Shown: positions 6,705 to 14,542, counted from the first letter of the stretch. The stretch: 15,706 nt of DNA from Candidatus Bathyarchaeota archaeon (GCA_023131555.1 JAGLZJ010000007.1:1-15706), one strand, 5' to 3'. The notes: generated from the letters alone by a model not told the origin. Numbers and translations: made by a program.

Positions 6705-8366
6705 CTAGGTGAGTTGAACATTCAGCATCTTGGACATGTAAGGTCCCTCATTTTCGTAACCAAACCGCCTGTAGTAACTCTTAGTTCCTAAAGCGCTTAA
6801 GACCAAAAGCTTTTTCCGGTCATAGTCTTCGTGGACCAATCGCTCTGCCTCCGAGAGGAGTCGGGCGCCATACCCCTTGTGTTGCCACGCCTCCTTCAAA
6901 TGGACTCCAACTGGAACGAGGACGCCATAAACCCGTAGTTCGCGTACAATTGCGGTTTGGTCTGTAAGAATTTCTGGTCTACGATCTTTTGCTGATGGTA
7001 TCCTCAACCTCAGACATCCGACGAGTATGTCATTGTCCGCATCTTCCGCCGAGAAAAATAGGTCTGTGCCTTCAGAAGCCTCCTCTTCTGCGTGAGTTAT
7101 CCTAATCTTCTGCTGGTTAGGTACGATCCCCTCTTTCAAGAACTTGTGCCCCGCCTCTCTGCATCTGATACAATGACATGTCGCGTCTTCCGCCCTCAAC
7201 CTTTCGTGAACTAGTTGTCTGAGATTGCTCTTTTTGACTCCTGCTTCAATAAGATGCGCTGGGATGTCCCTTTGAACTCGCATTATGCGGATCCAAGGAG
7301 GGACAAGCTTCTTCATTTCAGCAATTAGATGAGTTGCTTCTTCTGTTGAGTAAGGGCGGTATGCCCCCTGTTTCCACCAATCATAGATCTTGGTGCCTTT
7401 CACCACTAAACATGGATAGATCTTGATCATGTCTGGTTTGAAATCCGGGTTGAAGATAACCCTCTTGAAGCCTTCCAGATCCATTTCGAAGTTCGATCCA
7501 GGCAGCCCTGGCATGAGATGGTAGAGCACTTTAAGACCTGAATCCTTGAGCAATCGTGTTGCATCCACCACGTCTTTGACCTTGTGACCTCGATTTACCA
7601 TCTCGTAGATAGTGTCGTACACATTCTGCACTCCCACCTCGACGCGGGTTACTCCATATTGCAGCATCTGATCGACATCTTTCTCTCTGCACCAGTCAGG
7701 TCGAGTCTCCACGGTTAACCCGGAATTGTGGATTTCAGCGTTACCAACCAGCTCTTTCGATCTTTGGAAGCTTGTGGTTCTGAACCCAATCAGACCATCT
7801 AGGCAGCCTTTCACGAATTGCTCTTGATACTTACTCGGAGTACTTGGAAATGTGCCACCCATTATGACAATTTCTACCTTGTCAACCATGTGTCCGATCT
7901 TCCTTAGCTGATCTATACGAGCGCGGACCTGAGTGTAGGAATCGAATCCGTGTTGTATTCCCCTCATTGTGGCGGGTTCAAATCCCGTGTAGCTCTGCGG
8001 AACTCCTAAAGAAGGGCCTCCGGGGCAATATGAACATGGAGACTGGACGGGGCAAGGCCAGGGTTCCGTCATGACTGCGATAACAATAACCCCTGAAGCG
8101 ACTCTTGTTGGCTTTCTCGTCAGCAGAGGAAGCAGCTTAGGTATTTCATGAGTTCGTAGCCTTCCGATGAGCTCGGAATTCTTGACAATCGAGCGAGCCC
8201 CTCGTCCCCTAGCCACGATCACCTTCATTTGGTTGATTTTTTCCTTTGTCAGCGAGTTGATTGACATTAACTGATCGATAATCTCTCGACACACGTCAGT
8301 TTGCGTGTGTCCTTCTTGTGGAGACTCTACGTCTAACTCAGGGAGAACGGTGGTCTTTTCTATCAT
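6705..8366 (-). CDS. elp3: tRNA uridine(34) acetyltransferase Elp3 (radical SAM and GNAT domains)
   Basis: Archaeal Elp3 acts without the other Elongator subunits and makes the 5-carboxymethyl-uridine type modification at the tRNA wobble position. The 553-residue protein has a basic tRNA-binding N-terminal part (about 25-95) and a radical-SAM core with cluster cysteines 105, 111 and 114 in CPVQSPCSYCPGG, followed by QSYTGFEP. Further motifs are IMGGTFPS (168-175), ETRPDWC (220-226) and RGHKVKDV (259-266). A Cys-rich linker, CHCIRCREAGH (397-407), is the usual zinc site. The C-terminal GNAT domain includes VRELRVYG (474-481), the acetyl-CoA loop QHKGYGARLL (495-504) and YYRRFGYENEGPYMSK. All key residues seem intact. 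The gene overlaps the upstream amidohydrolase by 29 bp and is 8 nt from gatD. Confidence 0.97.
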   Translation of the reverse strand: MIEKTTVLPELDVESPQEGHTQTDVCREIIDQLMSINSLTKEKINQMKVIVARGRGARSIVKNSELIGRLRTHEIPKLLPLLTRKPTRVASGVIVIAVMTEPWPCPVQSPCSYCPGGPSLGVPQSYTGFEPATMRGIQHGFDSYTQVRARIDQLRKIGHMVDKVEIVIMGGTFPSTPSKYQEQFVKGCLDGLIGFRTTSFQRSKELVGNAEIHNSGLTVETRPDWCREKDVDQMLQYGVTRVEVGVQNVYDTIYEMVNRGHKVKDVVDATRLLKDSGLKVLYHLMPGLPGSNFEMDLEGFKRVIFNPDFKPDMIKIYPCLVVKGTKIYDWWKQGAYRPYSTEEATHLIAEMKKLVPPWIRIMRVQRDIPAHLIEAGVKKSNLRQLVHERLRAEDATCHCIRCREAGHKFLKEGIVPNQQKIRITHAEEEASEGTDLFFSAEDADNDILVGCLRLRIPSAKDRRPEILTDQTAIVRELRVYGVLVPVGVHLKEAWQHKGYGARLLSEAERLVHEDYDRKKLLVLSALGTKSYYRRFGYENEGPYMSKMLNVQLT

Positions 8367-9927
8367 GCACTACTTCTCCTGCGACGATTGTCTTTTCAAC
8401 CTTGACTTCTTTGATCTGTTCTGGTTGAATTTTGCATGGATCTTCTGAAAGAATGACGAAGTCGGCGAATTTCCCTACTTCAATCGACCCCTTTACGTTT
8501 TCTTCATAGGAGGCATAGGCCCCCATGAGAGTATAGAGCCTTAGTCCTTGATCAACCGTCAGATTCTCGCTGGGAGTAGCATTTGCGGTCACTGCCGCGC
8601 AGATGCCCATTAGCGGGCTCACGGGTTCGACTGGAGCATCAGAGCCTGCGACTGAGACAATGTCTTTTTCAAGGAGGCTTTTCAGTGGATAGGTCCACCT
8701 AGCTCTCGTTTTTCCCAGTCGCTCGGTTATCCAGAAGTCCGACGCTATGAAGTGTGGCTGAATAGAAGCAATAACTCCGAGGCTTCGCATCTTCTCCATC
8801 AGTGTCGGATTGAGAACTGAAGCATGTTCGATGCGGTGTCTGTGTTCCAACTCTGAAGACGACTGAATTACATTTTTCAACGTCTCCAACACGATTCCTA
8901 TTGTCCTGTCGCCAATTGCGTGAATAGCTAACTGCAGACCTCCTAAATGTGCCTTTTTGACATATTCCTCCAGTTGCTCTCGAGATAGGAGCAGAGCCCC
9001 TCTTGAACCAATAGAGTCTGCGTAAGGTTCTTCAAGAGCGGCTGTTCTACCTCCCAGAGACCCGTCACACATCACTTTCACGCAGCCGATTCTCAATCGA
9101 TCGCTGCCGAAGCCTGTTGAAATGCCCAGACTCACAAGGTGACCTAGATATTCTATTGGTATCATTATGTAGATTCGTAAAGGAACCAGATTCCGTTTCT
9201 CAAGAGAGCTAAGGATCTGAAGCTCTCCAGGTGAACTCACGATCCAGTGGACTGTTGTGATTCCCTCCTCAACCATCTTCTGACAGGCTGCCAAACAGAA
9301 ACCAGTCAGTTCATCTGAATTTGGTTTCGGTAGAACATCACTTATGAGTTTCAGCGCGTTCTCTCGAAGTATTCCTGTTGGCTCCCCTGTATCGTCGTCT
9401 AAGTCAATCCAACCGCCCTGAAGCTCTTCAGTAGAGCCATGCGCGGTTAAACCTGCTGCGTTGATAGCTCTCGAATTCACGACACAAACGTGTCCACATG
9501 TGCGATAGAGGAGAACTGGATTGTGAGGCGACACCTCATCAAGGTCAAATCTCGTAGGATAGCGGTTCTCAGATAATTGGTCTTGATCCCATCCACGACC
9601 AATGACCCAGTCGCCATTAGATGTTACCTCGACTCGTCTCTGAACTATCCTCTGGATTTCTCTGATCGATTTAACCCCGCGCAGATTGATACGTGACAGT
9701 GAACTTCCCAGAGCAACGCCGTGAACATGTGAGTCGATGAAGCCAGGGATAACCGTTTTTCCATGCAGATCGATTACGGTAGCATCGTTAGATTCAGCGA
9801 GGACTTTTTTTTTCTCTCCCACTGCGATAATTCTGCCACATCCAACAGCGAGGCAACTTGCTTTAGGTCGACTAGAATCCATTGTTATAATGTTACCGTT
9901 AATCAGAACCAAGTCGGCTCGGGTCAT
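8338..9927 (-). CDS. Metal-dependent amidohydrolase, YtcJ-like (amidohydrolase family 3)
   Basis: A 529-residue member of the amidohydrolase superfamily with a TIM-barrel core and small beta domains at both ends, usually cytoplasmic hydrolases of amide or ester bonds whose substrates are poorly known. The metal motif SHVHG (His67, His69) follows VIPGFIDS. Other ligand-type residues are Lys284 in CVKVMCDGSLGGR, His336 in AIHAIGD, His368 in RIEHAS and Asp430 in VAGSDAPVEP. The closing motif GKFADFVILSEDP (485-497) returns to the beta domain. Length is typical. ATG 9927 is chosen; a TATA-like sequence near 9959-9970 would give a very short leader. The last 29 bp overlap elp3, suggesting coupled translation with a tRNA-modifying gene, but no substrate can be inferred from that. 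Confidence 0.9.
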   Translation of the reverse strand: MTRADLVLINGNIITMDSSRPKASCLAVGCGRIIAVGEKKKVLAESNDATVIDLHGKTVIPGFIDSHVHGVALGSSLSRINLRGVKSIREIQRIVQRRVEVTSNGDWVIGRGWDQDQLSENRYPTRFDLDEVSPHNPVLLYRTCGHVCVVNSRAINAAGLTAHGSTEELQGGWIDLDDDTGEPTGILRENALKLISDVLPKPNSDELTGFCLAACQKMVEEGITTVHWIVSSPGELQILSSLEKRNLVPLRIYIMIPIEYLGHLVSLGISTGFGSDRLRIGCVKVMCDGSLGGRTAALEEPYADSIGSRGALLLSREQLEEYVKKAHLGGLQLAIHAIGDRTIGIVLETLKNVIQSSSELEHRHRIEHASVLNPTLMEKMRSLGVIASIQPHFIASDFWITERLGKTRARWTYPLKSLLEKDIVSVAGSDAPVEPVSPLMGICAAVTANATPSENLTVDQGLRLYTLMGAYASYEENVKGSIEVGKFADFVILSEDPCKIQPEQIKEVKVEKTIVAGEVVHDRKDHRSP

Positions 9928-9958
9928 AACCTGAGATTAACCGCTCTAACCTGCATAA

Positions 9959-9970
9959 GTGTTTAGAAAG
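9959..9970 (-). promoter_or_regulatory. Possible promoter ahead of the amidohydrolase-elp3-gatDE group
   Basis: On the - strand CTTTCTAAACAC includes a TATA-like core. A start about 27 nt downstream would fall near 9937, about ten nt before ATG 9927, giving a nearly leaderless mRNA. The box lies between S30e and the amidohydrolase (54-nt gap). Weak match; the group could also be read from the S30e promoter. Confidence 0.25.
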
Positions 9971-9981
9971 TGCAGGGTTAC

Positions 9982-10155
9982 TCATCGCCTGAACGATTTC
10001 CAGTTCTGTCCGGCTTTTCGGTTAAGCACAACGCGTTTTTCATAGTTCCTTCTCGAACGTATCCTTGGAATTACGCGCCTTCTAGGTTTTCCCTCAACCT
10101 TCGGTGTTTGGCCTCGCACCTTTCCCGCCTTGGATAGTGATCCGTGAGTTGGCAT
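9982..10155 (-). CDS. rps30e: 30S ribosomal protein S30e
   Basis: A 57-residue, strongly basic protein encoded from ATG 10155 to TGA at 9982-9984. It begins MPTHGSLSKAGKVRGQTPKV, the hallmark start of S30e (Gly/Ser-Leu-x-Lys-Ala-Gly-Lys-Val-Arg-x-Gln-Thr-Pro-Lys). A PRRRVIPRIRSRRNYEKR segment follows, and then a LNRKAGQNW tail. S30e is a small-subunit protein near the decoding site, shared by archaea and eukaryotes. Length is normal for archaea. GTGGAG (10165-10170, - strand) nine nt upstream is a plausible ribosome site. Its small size makes it easy to overlook. It sits between endA and the amidohydrolase in a run of translation genes. Confidence 0.95.
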   Translation of the reverse strand: MPTHGSLSKAGKVRGQTPKVEGKPRRRVIPRIRSRRNYEKRVVLNRKAGQNWKSFRR

Positions 10156-10164
10156 CAGAATTTA

Positions 10165-10207
10165 CTCCACGTTGGCTGTTTATCCTTCTTCACAGCGCTC
10201 TTTTAAG
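10165..10207 (-). promoter_or_regulatory. Promoter and ribosome site for S30e
   Basis: On the - strand CCTTAAAAG (TATA-like, 10200-10208) predicts a start near 10177, giving a leader of about 22 nt that contains GTGGAG at 10170-10165 before ATG 10155. The spacing is right for an archaeal promoter and ribosome site. It falls in the 68-nt gap after endA, so S30e may have its own promoter. Confidence 0.45.
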
Positions 10208-10223
10208 GATTCCTGCTTGATCA

Positions 10224-10799
10224 CTAAGCCTTAAACCACTTGAAAATAAGATATTGAATGTCTTCCTCGTCTTCGAGACTTGATGATGCTATTATGAATC
10301 TTTTTCTAACCGTGGTGGCAAGCCTTCCAGCTTTGACGATGTCTGTTGCAGTAATGTCTTCCCCACTCTTCTTTACAGACACCATGTAGGGTGCGTGTTC
10401 AACTCCTGGACCGTGCTTGTAGACAGCGAAGTCACAGCCATATTTGATGCCTGGTGTTACGGCATACTTGTTCTTTCTAAGATCCCTGTAGACTGCGTAC
10501 TTTGCGTCGAAGTCTTCGTATACTTCTCGGGCTTCTGTTTTGAGTCTCTTGTGATTTACCTTTTTTCCTGTGGGTGAGCCTTCTCTTACTTCAATGGCTT
10601 CTTCTTCTTCCAGGAGATATAGTCCTTCCATTAGATCTAGGATTAGTGGAGCGTTGAATACAGCGGTTTTTGGCTTTGGTATTCCTAAAGGTTTTCCGAA
10701 GTACCCCTTCCCATAAAGTTCTGATGCATCAGTGGTATTCCAGACAACTAGGAAATCTTCAATTAATTCAACGGAGATGGGCTTGCGCATCCGTGTCAC
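10224..10799 (-). CDS. endA: tRNA-splicing endonuclease EndA
   Basis: EndA cuts bulge-helix-bulge motifs to remove introns from archaeal tRNAs and rRNAs. The 191-residue protein has an N-terminal mixed domain (about 1-90) and a C-terminal nuclease domain. The latter carries YRDLRKNKYAVTPGIKYGCDFAVY (104-127, in parts), with Tyr127 as the probable general base. His135 lies in VEHAPYMVSV, and Lys166 in GRLATTVRKRFIIA, completing the Tyr-His-Lys triad. One complete catalytic unit of this size fits the homotetramer (alpha4) type or a catalytic alpha subunit; the window shows no second subunit. The start is GTG 10799, three nt after the DUF47 gene; ATG 10790 at codon 4 is an alternative. The tight junction suggests coupling with DUF47. 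Confidence 0.94.
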   Translation of the reverse strand: MTRMRKPISVELIEDFLVVWNTTDASELYGKGYFGKPLGIPKPKTAVFNAPLILDLMEGLYLLEEEEAIEVREGSPTGKKVNHKRLKTEAREVYEDFDAKYAVYRDLRKNKYAVTPGIKYGCDFAVYKHGPGVEHAPYMVSVKKSGEDITATDIVKAGRLATTVRKRFIIASSSLEDEEDIQYLIFKWFKA

Positions 10800-10802
10800 G
10801 TT

Positions 10803-11462
10803 TCACATGGCGAAAGATAGGATTCGTGCTGCGTCAGACGCGTCTTCAGCTTTGTCTGCGGCATCTTCAAGAAGTTGAGTTACGTCCCGTAGAAGCAACA
10901 TTGCAGGAATATCCAAGTTGCTGTTTATTATCTTAACTTCCAGCTCTCTATAAACGTCGTCTACCACTCTCTCCGCGGTCTCGACTTCTTTGGCTTTCTC
11001 CAACGTCTTCGTCGAGCCAAATGAGAGTGTGATGGCTGTTTCTCTAAGTTTTATCACAGTTTCCAGCATGGCTTCTGCAAGTTTTGAGAGATCCTGCTTG
11101 ATGTCTGAAGGAACCTTCCAACCGCGATCCATAATTGAAGAGAGCCAGAAGGCAATGCCCTCGCAGAAGTCAGATATCTCACTGGCTAAATTTGTGAAGC
11201 GCAGAAAGTCCTCTCGGTTTATAAGAATGGCACCAATCTGAGCCAGTTCACGAGAGACGATTCGTCTTGCTATATCCACTTCTTCATCAGCTTTTCTGAT
11301 CTCGACAAAAACCTGTCTCGCCTCGTTCTTGTCGTTTGTAGCGAAACAGTCAACCATTTGCGGAACTTTACGAGAAATCTCTAAGACCTTTCGTAGGTGA
11401 TCCTGACAAACACTTAGAGCTCTCCGCTTCACTCGTTCTTCTGTCTCTACAGGAAGGACCAA
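10803..11462 (-). CDS. PhoU-like DUF47 family protein
   Basis: A 219-residue, all-helical, charged protein of the PhoU-like DUF47 family (two related three-helix bundles). Repeat-like blocks occur around residues 17-110 and 120-215, with the acidic segments ADEEVDIARRIVSREL, EISDFCEGIAFWLSS and EDAADKAEDASDAAR typical of the family and possibly metal binding. No membrane segment. DUF47 proteins often sit beside PiT-type phosphate permeases, but none is seen here; the gene instead lies between GlyRS and endA. The start is TTG 11462: GAGG at 11470-11473 is well spaced, an in-frame TGA lies just upstream, and the nearby ATG (about 11493) is out of frame. Family call fairly sure, role unknown. 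Confidence 0.85.
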   Translation of the reverse strand: MVLPVETEERVKRRALSVCQDHLRKVLEISRKVPQMVDCFATNDKNEARQVFVEIRKADEEVDIARRIVSRELAQIGAILINREDFLRFTNLASEISDFCEGIAFWLSSIMDRGWKVPSDIKQDLSKLAEAMLETVIKLRETAITLSFGSTKTLEKAKEVETAERVVDDVYRELEVKIINSNLDIPAMLLLRDVTQLLEDAADKAEDASDAARILSFAM

Positions 11463-11469
11463 TTCTTTG

Positions 11470-11524
11470 CCTCAGAAACGCCTTTTTTTGTTTCATAATT
11501 AGAATGTACGCATCTGTTAAAAAG
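11470..11524 (-). promoter_or_regulatory. Intergenic signals between glyS and DUF47: T-run, TATA-like box, ribosome site
   Basis: On the - strand CTTTTTAAC (about 11516-11524) lies about ten nt after the GlyRS stop. It could end the glyS transcript as a short T-run, or serve as a TATA box for DUF47 with a start near 11493. GAGG at 11473-11470, seven nt before TTG 11462, supports that start. Which role the T-rich box plays cannot be told from sequence. Confidence 0.35.
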
Positions 11525-11529
11525 TGTAA

Positions 11530-13284
11530 CTAGTTATCGATTTTCCCTAGGTCTTCAAACTCGATTTTGTGGTTGAAGTACTCGTTCAGGTGATGGACCA
11601 ATTCTTCTACTCTGACTCGAATCTGCCTCCAAGTATTACGGTCTCTCACGGTTGCGGTGTTATCCGTAAGCGTAAGCTTGTCAACTGTGATGCACAGAGG
11701 TATTCCTGCTTCGTCGGCTCTCGCGTATCGCCTACCAATTGACCCAGACTCGTCGTGGAACACTTCAAAACCTTCTCTGGACAACTTCATCTGAAGTTCT
11801 TGAGCTCTCTTTTTCAGGCCTCCTTTCGTGACCAAGGGAAAAACTGCGACCTGTATCGGAGCGACTTCGCGAGGAAACTTAAGAAGTGTTCTATCCTCCT
11901 TCCTTCTATAGGCGAATTCCAATGCGACGTATACGAGTCTATCTATTCCAAAGCTTGGTTCGACCACGTGGGGAATGAATTTTCTCCCCTTCTCCTCAAC
12001 TTTTCTCCGAATAACCTGGACATGTTTTGGCAGAATCTTTAGGTCATCGGCAAGGAAGTAACCTTTCTTCTCAATCTCTTGTGCGAATCTCTGGGCGTCA
12101 ACACTCGCAATCAGCTCGATAACTCTATTGGCTTCTTTTTTGAAGGTTGGACCTATGTTGGAGAGGATCGGCTTGATGGAGAGCTGGTCTACTGACCTCG
12201 GCTCGTCGTATTCTTTGAATACTTGCAGATCCACCTTGCTGTACTTCATGTGCTGCTTAAGGTCGTAGTCTGCGCGGTAGTTGTGTCCTGAAACTTCAGT
12301 CCAACCTAAGCGGTCGAGAAGCACTTCTTGATCATATCCTTGAGACGAGTAATGCGCTCTCTCCCAACTCAGCTTCTCTATGAAACGTTGCTTTTCATCT
12401 GGGACTCCTAGAGAATTCAGAAATCTTTTGGCGAGAGCCATGAAATACGCTAACCATTCAGTCTCTATGTAACCCTCTCGCAGGGCTTTTTTAACTCCAA
12501 CTTCCAGAGGTTTCTTGACACCTTGATGTTTGAGTGCCCCGGGAATGAGACGTAGCGTCTCATCTTCAAATTCCTTAAGAAGTGGACATTTGGGGTTTTC
12601 AGGGTCAAAGAAGAATTCAATGTCTGCTATGGTGAATTCTCTAAGTCTTATCGGACCTTGTCTAGGAGAGATCTCGTTTCTTAGAGCGTGACCGATCTGA
12701 ACCAACCCCAAAGGCAGTCTCTCTCGAGCAACTTCAAAGAGGCGTCTGAACTCCACAAAGATGCTCTGGGCTGCTTCAGGTCGACCATAGCCAACAGCAT
12801 CGGAGTACGGACCGATTCTGGTTACGAACATCGTCATGAAATGCTGAGGCTGGCCAAACTCGCCTTTGCATTCAGGGCAGTGAATGCTGTGTCTTCTGAA
12901 TTCTTCTGAAACCTGTTTCAACGTTAGTTTCTCTGTTTCTGAATCACTCATCTCAGCTTGATTCTTTAGCAGATGATCTGCTCTAAACTTCCTCTTGCAC
13001 TTTGAGCATTCAACCATCGGTTCTTTGAAGGATTTCACGTGTCCTGAAGCCTCAAAGACTTTCGCTGGGGTAATTATGGAGGACTCAATTTCGAGCATTT
13101 TAAGAGGCTTAAGGAAGGCTTCTCTGAATGTTGCTTCGATTTTTCTCTTTAGCAAGGAACCTAGAGGACCATATGTCAGGAAACCACTCACGCCTCCATA
13201 GATCTCGAAAGAGGACCAGAAGAACCCTCGACGACGAGCGATCTCGTTGATCGCTTCATACCTGGTTACGTTATCATTCCTCAT
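11530..13284 (-). CDS. glyS: Glycyl-tRNA synthetase (archaeal/eukaryotic alpha2 type)
   Basis: Class II synthetase that charges tRNA(Gly). From ATG 13284 the protein is 584 residues, usual for archaea. Visible parts are the start with YEAINEIARRRGFFW and GGVSGFLTYGPLG. A zinc-type insert has CSKC (93-96) and CPEC (136-139). Motif 2 is HALRNEISPRQGPIRLREFT (199-218), motif 3 lies around PSFGIDRLVYVALE (443-456), and the C-terminal anticodon-binding domain runs from about PIQVAVFPLVTKG. An ATG 24 nt upstream (13308) would overlap the PGI/PMI gene. I prefer 13284 because AGGTGAG (13297-13291) sits six nt before it and overlaps the upstream stop, leaving a 7-nt gap. That arrangement suggests translational coupling. 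Confidence 0.96.
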   Translation of the reverse strand: MRNDNVTRYEAINEIARRRGFFWSSFEIYGGVSGFLTYGPLGSLLKRKIEATFREAFLKPLKMLEIESSIITPAKVFEASGHVKSFKEPMVECSKCKRKFRADHLLKNQAEMSDSETEKLTLKQVSEEFRRHSIHCPECKGEFGQPQHFMTMFVTRIGPYSDAVGYGRPEAAQSIFVEFRRLFEVARERLPLGLVQIGHALRNEISPRQGPIRLREFTIADIEFFFDPENPKCPLLKEFEDETLRLIPGALKHQGVKKPLEVGVKKALREGYIETEWLAYFMALAKRFLNSLGVPDEKQRFIEKLSWERAHYSSQGYDQEVLLDRLGWTEVSGHNYRADYDLKQHMKYSKVDLQVFKEYDEPRSVDQLSIKPILSNIGPTFKKEANRVIELIASVDAQRFAQEIEKKGYFLADDLKILPKHVQVIRRKVEEKGRKFIPHVVEPSFGIDRLVYVALEFAYRRKEDRTLLKFPREVAPIQVAVFPLVTKGGLKKRAQELQMKLSREGFEVFHDESGSIGRRYARADEAGIPLCITVDKLTLTDNTATVRDRNTWRQIRVRVEELVHHLNEYFNHKIEFEDLGKIDN

Positions 13285-13290
13285 TCCCAA

Positions 13291-13297
13291 CTCACCT
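13291..13297 (-). promoter_or_regulatory. Ribosome binding site of glyS, overlapping the upstream stop codon
   Basis: AGGTGAG on the - strand is a near-perfect match to the archaeal anti-Shine-Dalgarno complement, six nt before ATG 13284. Its TGA is also the stop codon of the PGI/PMI gene. It decides the glyS start in favour of 13284 over 13308. Confidence 0.7.
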
Positions 13298-14446
13298 AGA
13301 AGAATCATTTAAGGAAGCGAGTTTGCTCAAGGTCTTCATTGTTTTCGCATTCTTTCCAATGTTTGCCTTTATATGGGCTATTGCCTCCGTCGGTGTCGGA
13401 TCGGTTCCCTTAAGGAGCGCTAGGTACGCGCTGGCGAAATCTCCTATCTGTATAGTTGACAGCATCTTTGCTAATCTTCGCTGACCGACAGATTCTATCT
13501 CAATGACTTTGTGGACTCTGGGCGATACAATCTGCTTTGTCAGTTCGATTCTCTGAGTGATTTGAGGGGGTTCTTCTCGGTCTCTTATTATAATGATGGA
13601 GAAGTTCTTGGTCAAACTCGTGGGTGCTTCCCATCCGACAACCTCGTTATGGTCAAGTTCCGTGAAAGAGTCGAACCTACTGGGCACTTTGCTGTTTTCA
13701 TTGAATTGACACTTGAGTCTGCGAGCCACTGAACTGTATTGCCTGAATCCATAGACCACTGGAACAGTGTTGCAGATTTCTAACGCTATTTTTTTCGCTT
13801 TGTTAGTCGTAGATGATGTAGCGACTCCGTTTTCTTGGCTGACTCTTTCAGCTATGCGGAAAGTTTCTGTAATCTCAGGCTCTACTTCAGTGACTATCCG
13901 CAGTTTTTTCATTAGGACTACAAGCGGCATGAACAGATATGCGATTGCTGATCTTGGAGTTGGAAAATCAGCCGGTATCTGAATATGTGGAGTTTTTAGT
14001 CTCTGGGAGATTTTCTGAAGATACCCCCCTGAAGACAGCGAAATCGGAATGCAACCGCGCTCAACTGCTTGCAGGAAAGCACTCAGAGTCTCTTCGGTGT
14101 CTCCCGAGTAGCTCACTGCTACAACCAGGCTTTCATGATCTGCGTACGCAGGAAGAATAAAGTCTCTACATGTCTCAACTGGAACTGAGGCTTTATCAAA
14201 CAGCCAACCTTTCAATAGGTCTCCGCTTATAGCTGATCCTCCCATTCCCACCACGATGACGTTCTTGGGACGTTGGTAGGTGATGGTTCTTCCCAACACT
14301 TTGGTTTTCACAGGTATCTGTAATGCTTCTGCTCTAGCAGTTGCGTCTCTCAAGAATTCTGCTGTTCGTTCAATGAATTGAAGCATGTTTTTCTTGTCTA
14401 CGTCCATAATAACAGATGGGTTATCAAGGATCGCGTCTTCAAGCAT
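13292..14446 (-). CDS. Bifunctional phosphoglucose/phosphomannose isomerase
   Basis: Archaeal SIS-domain enzyme that interconverts fructose-6-P with glucose-6-P and mannose-6-P, linking gluconeogenesis/glycolysis to sugar-nucleotide and inositol synthesis. Starting at ATG 14446 it is 384 residues. It shows the first SIS domain with VVGMGGSAISGDL (65-77), the phosphate loop SYSGDTEET (112-120), PTPRSAIAYLF (162-172), and the second domain with CQFNENSKVPS (246-256, probable catalytic Glu250). ELDHNEVVGWEAP (263-275, His266) and the late PTPTEAIAHIK follow. An upstream GTG (14476) keeps the frame open, but the TATA element at 14483-14491 predicts transcript starts near 14461, downstream of that GTG. 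GGTGGAG (14457-14451) precedes ATG 14446. Seven nt separate it from glyS. Confidence 0.94.
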   Translation of the reverse strand: MLEDAILDNPSVIMDVDKKNMLQFIERTAEFLRDATARAEALQIPVKTKVLGRTITYQRPKNVIVVGMGGSAISGDLLKGWLFDKASVPVETCRDFILPAYADHESLVVAVSYSGDTEETLSAFLQAVERGCIPISLSSGGYLQKISQRLKTPHIQIPADFPTPRSAIAYLFMPLVVLMKKLRIVTEVEPEITETFRIAERVSQENGVATSSTTNKAKKIALEICNTVPVVYGFRQYSSVARRLKCQFNENSKVPSRFDSFTELDHNEVVGWEAPTSLTKNFSIIIIRDREEPPQITQRIELTKQIVSPRVHKVIEIESVGQRRLAKMLSTIQIGDFASAYLALLKGTDPTPTEAIAHIKANIGKNAKTMKTLSKLASLNDSSR

Positions 14447-14482
14447 GTGACTCCACCATCTTAACTCCTTTTGCACACAAGT

Positions 14483-14491
14483 CTTTTAAAG
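14483..14491. promoter_or_regulatory. Shared divergent promoter element (near-palindromic TATA box)
   Basis: CTTTTAAAG, with palindromic core TTTAAA (14485-14490), lies between the two divergent genes. Archaeal spacing of about 27 nt gives starts near 14514 on the + strand and near 14461 on the - strand. These fit short leaders before ATG 14543 (SPOUT methyltransferase) and ATG 14446 (PGI/PMI). No other good TATA-like box is seen in the gap. Inferred from sequence. Confidence 0.5.
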
Positions 14492-14527
14492 GCAACGTGA
14501 TCTAGCGAACCATTCAGAATGGTCGAA

Positions 14528-14532
14528 GGAGG
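14528..14532 (+). promoter_or_regulatory. Ribosome binding site of the SPOUT methyltransferase
   Basis: GGAGG lies ten nt before ATG 14543 and inside the reading frame that would start at ATG 14519. It supports the downstream start, which also fits where the first strand of the family begins. Confidence 0.5.
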
Positions 14533-14542
14533 ACAACAGATA

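Noticed and set aside
13285..13308. An eight-codon N-terminal extension of GlyRS from ATG 13308
   Set aside because: It overlaps the PGI/PMI gene, has no ribosome site of its own and contains the strong AGGTGAG site that serves ATG 13284.
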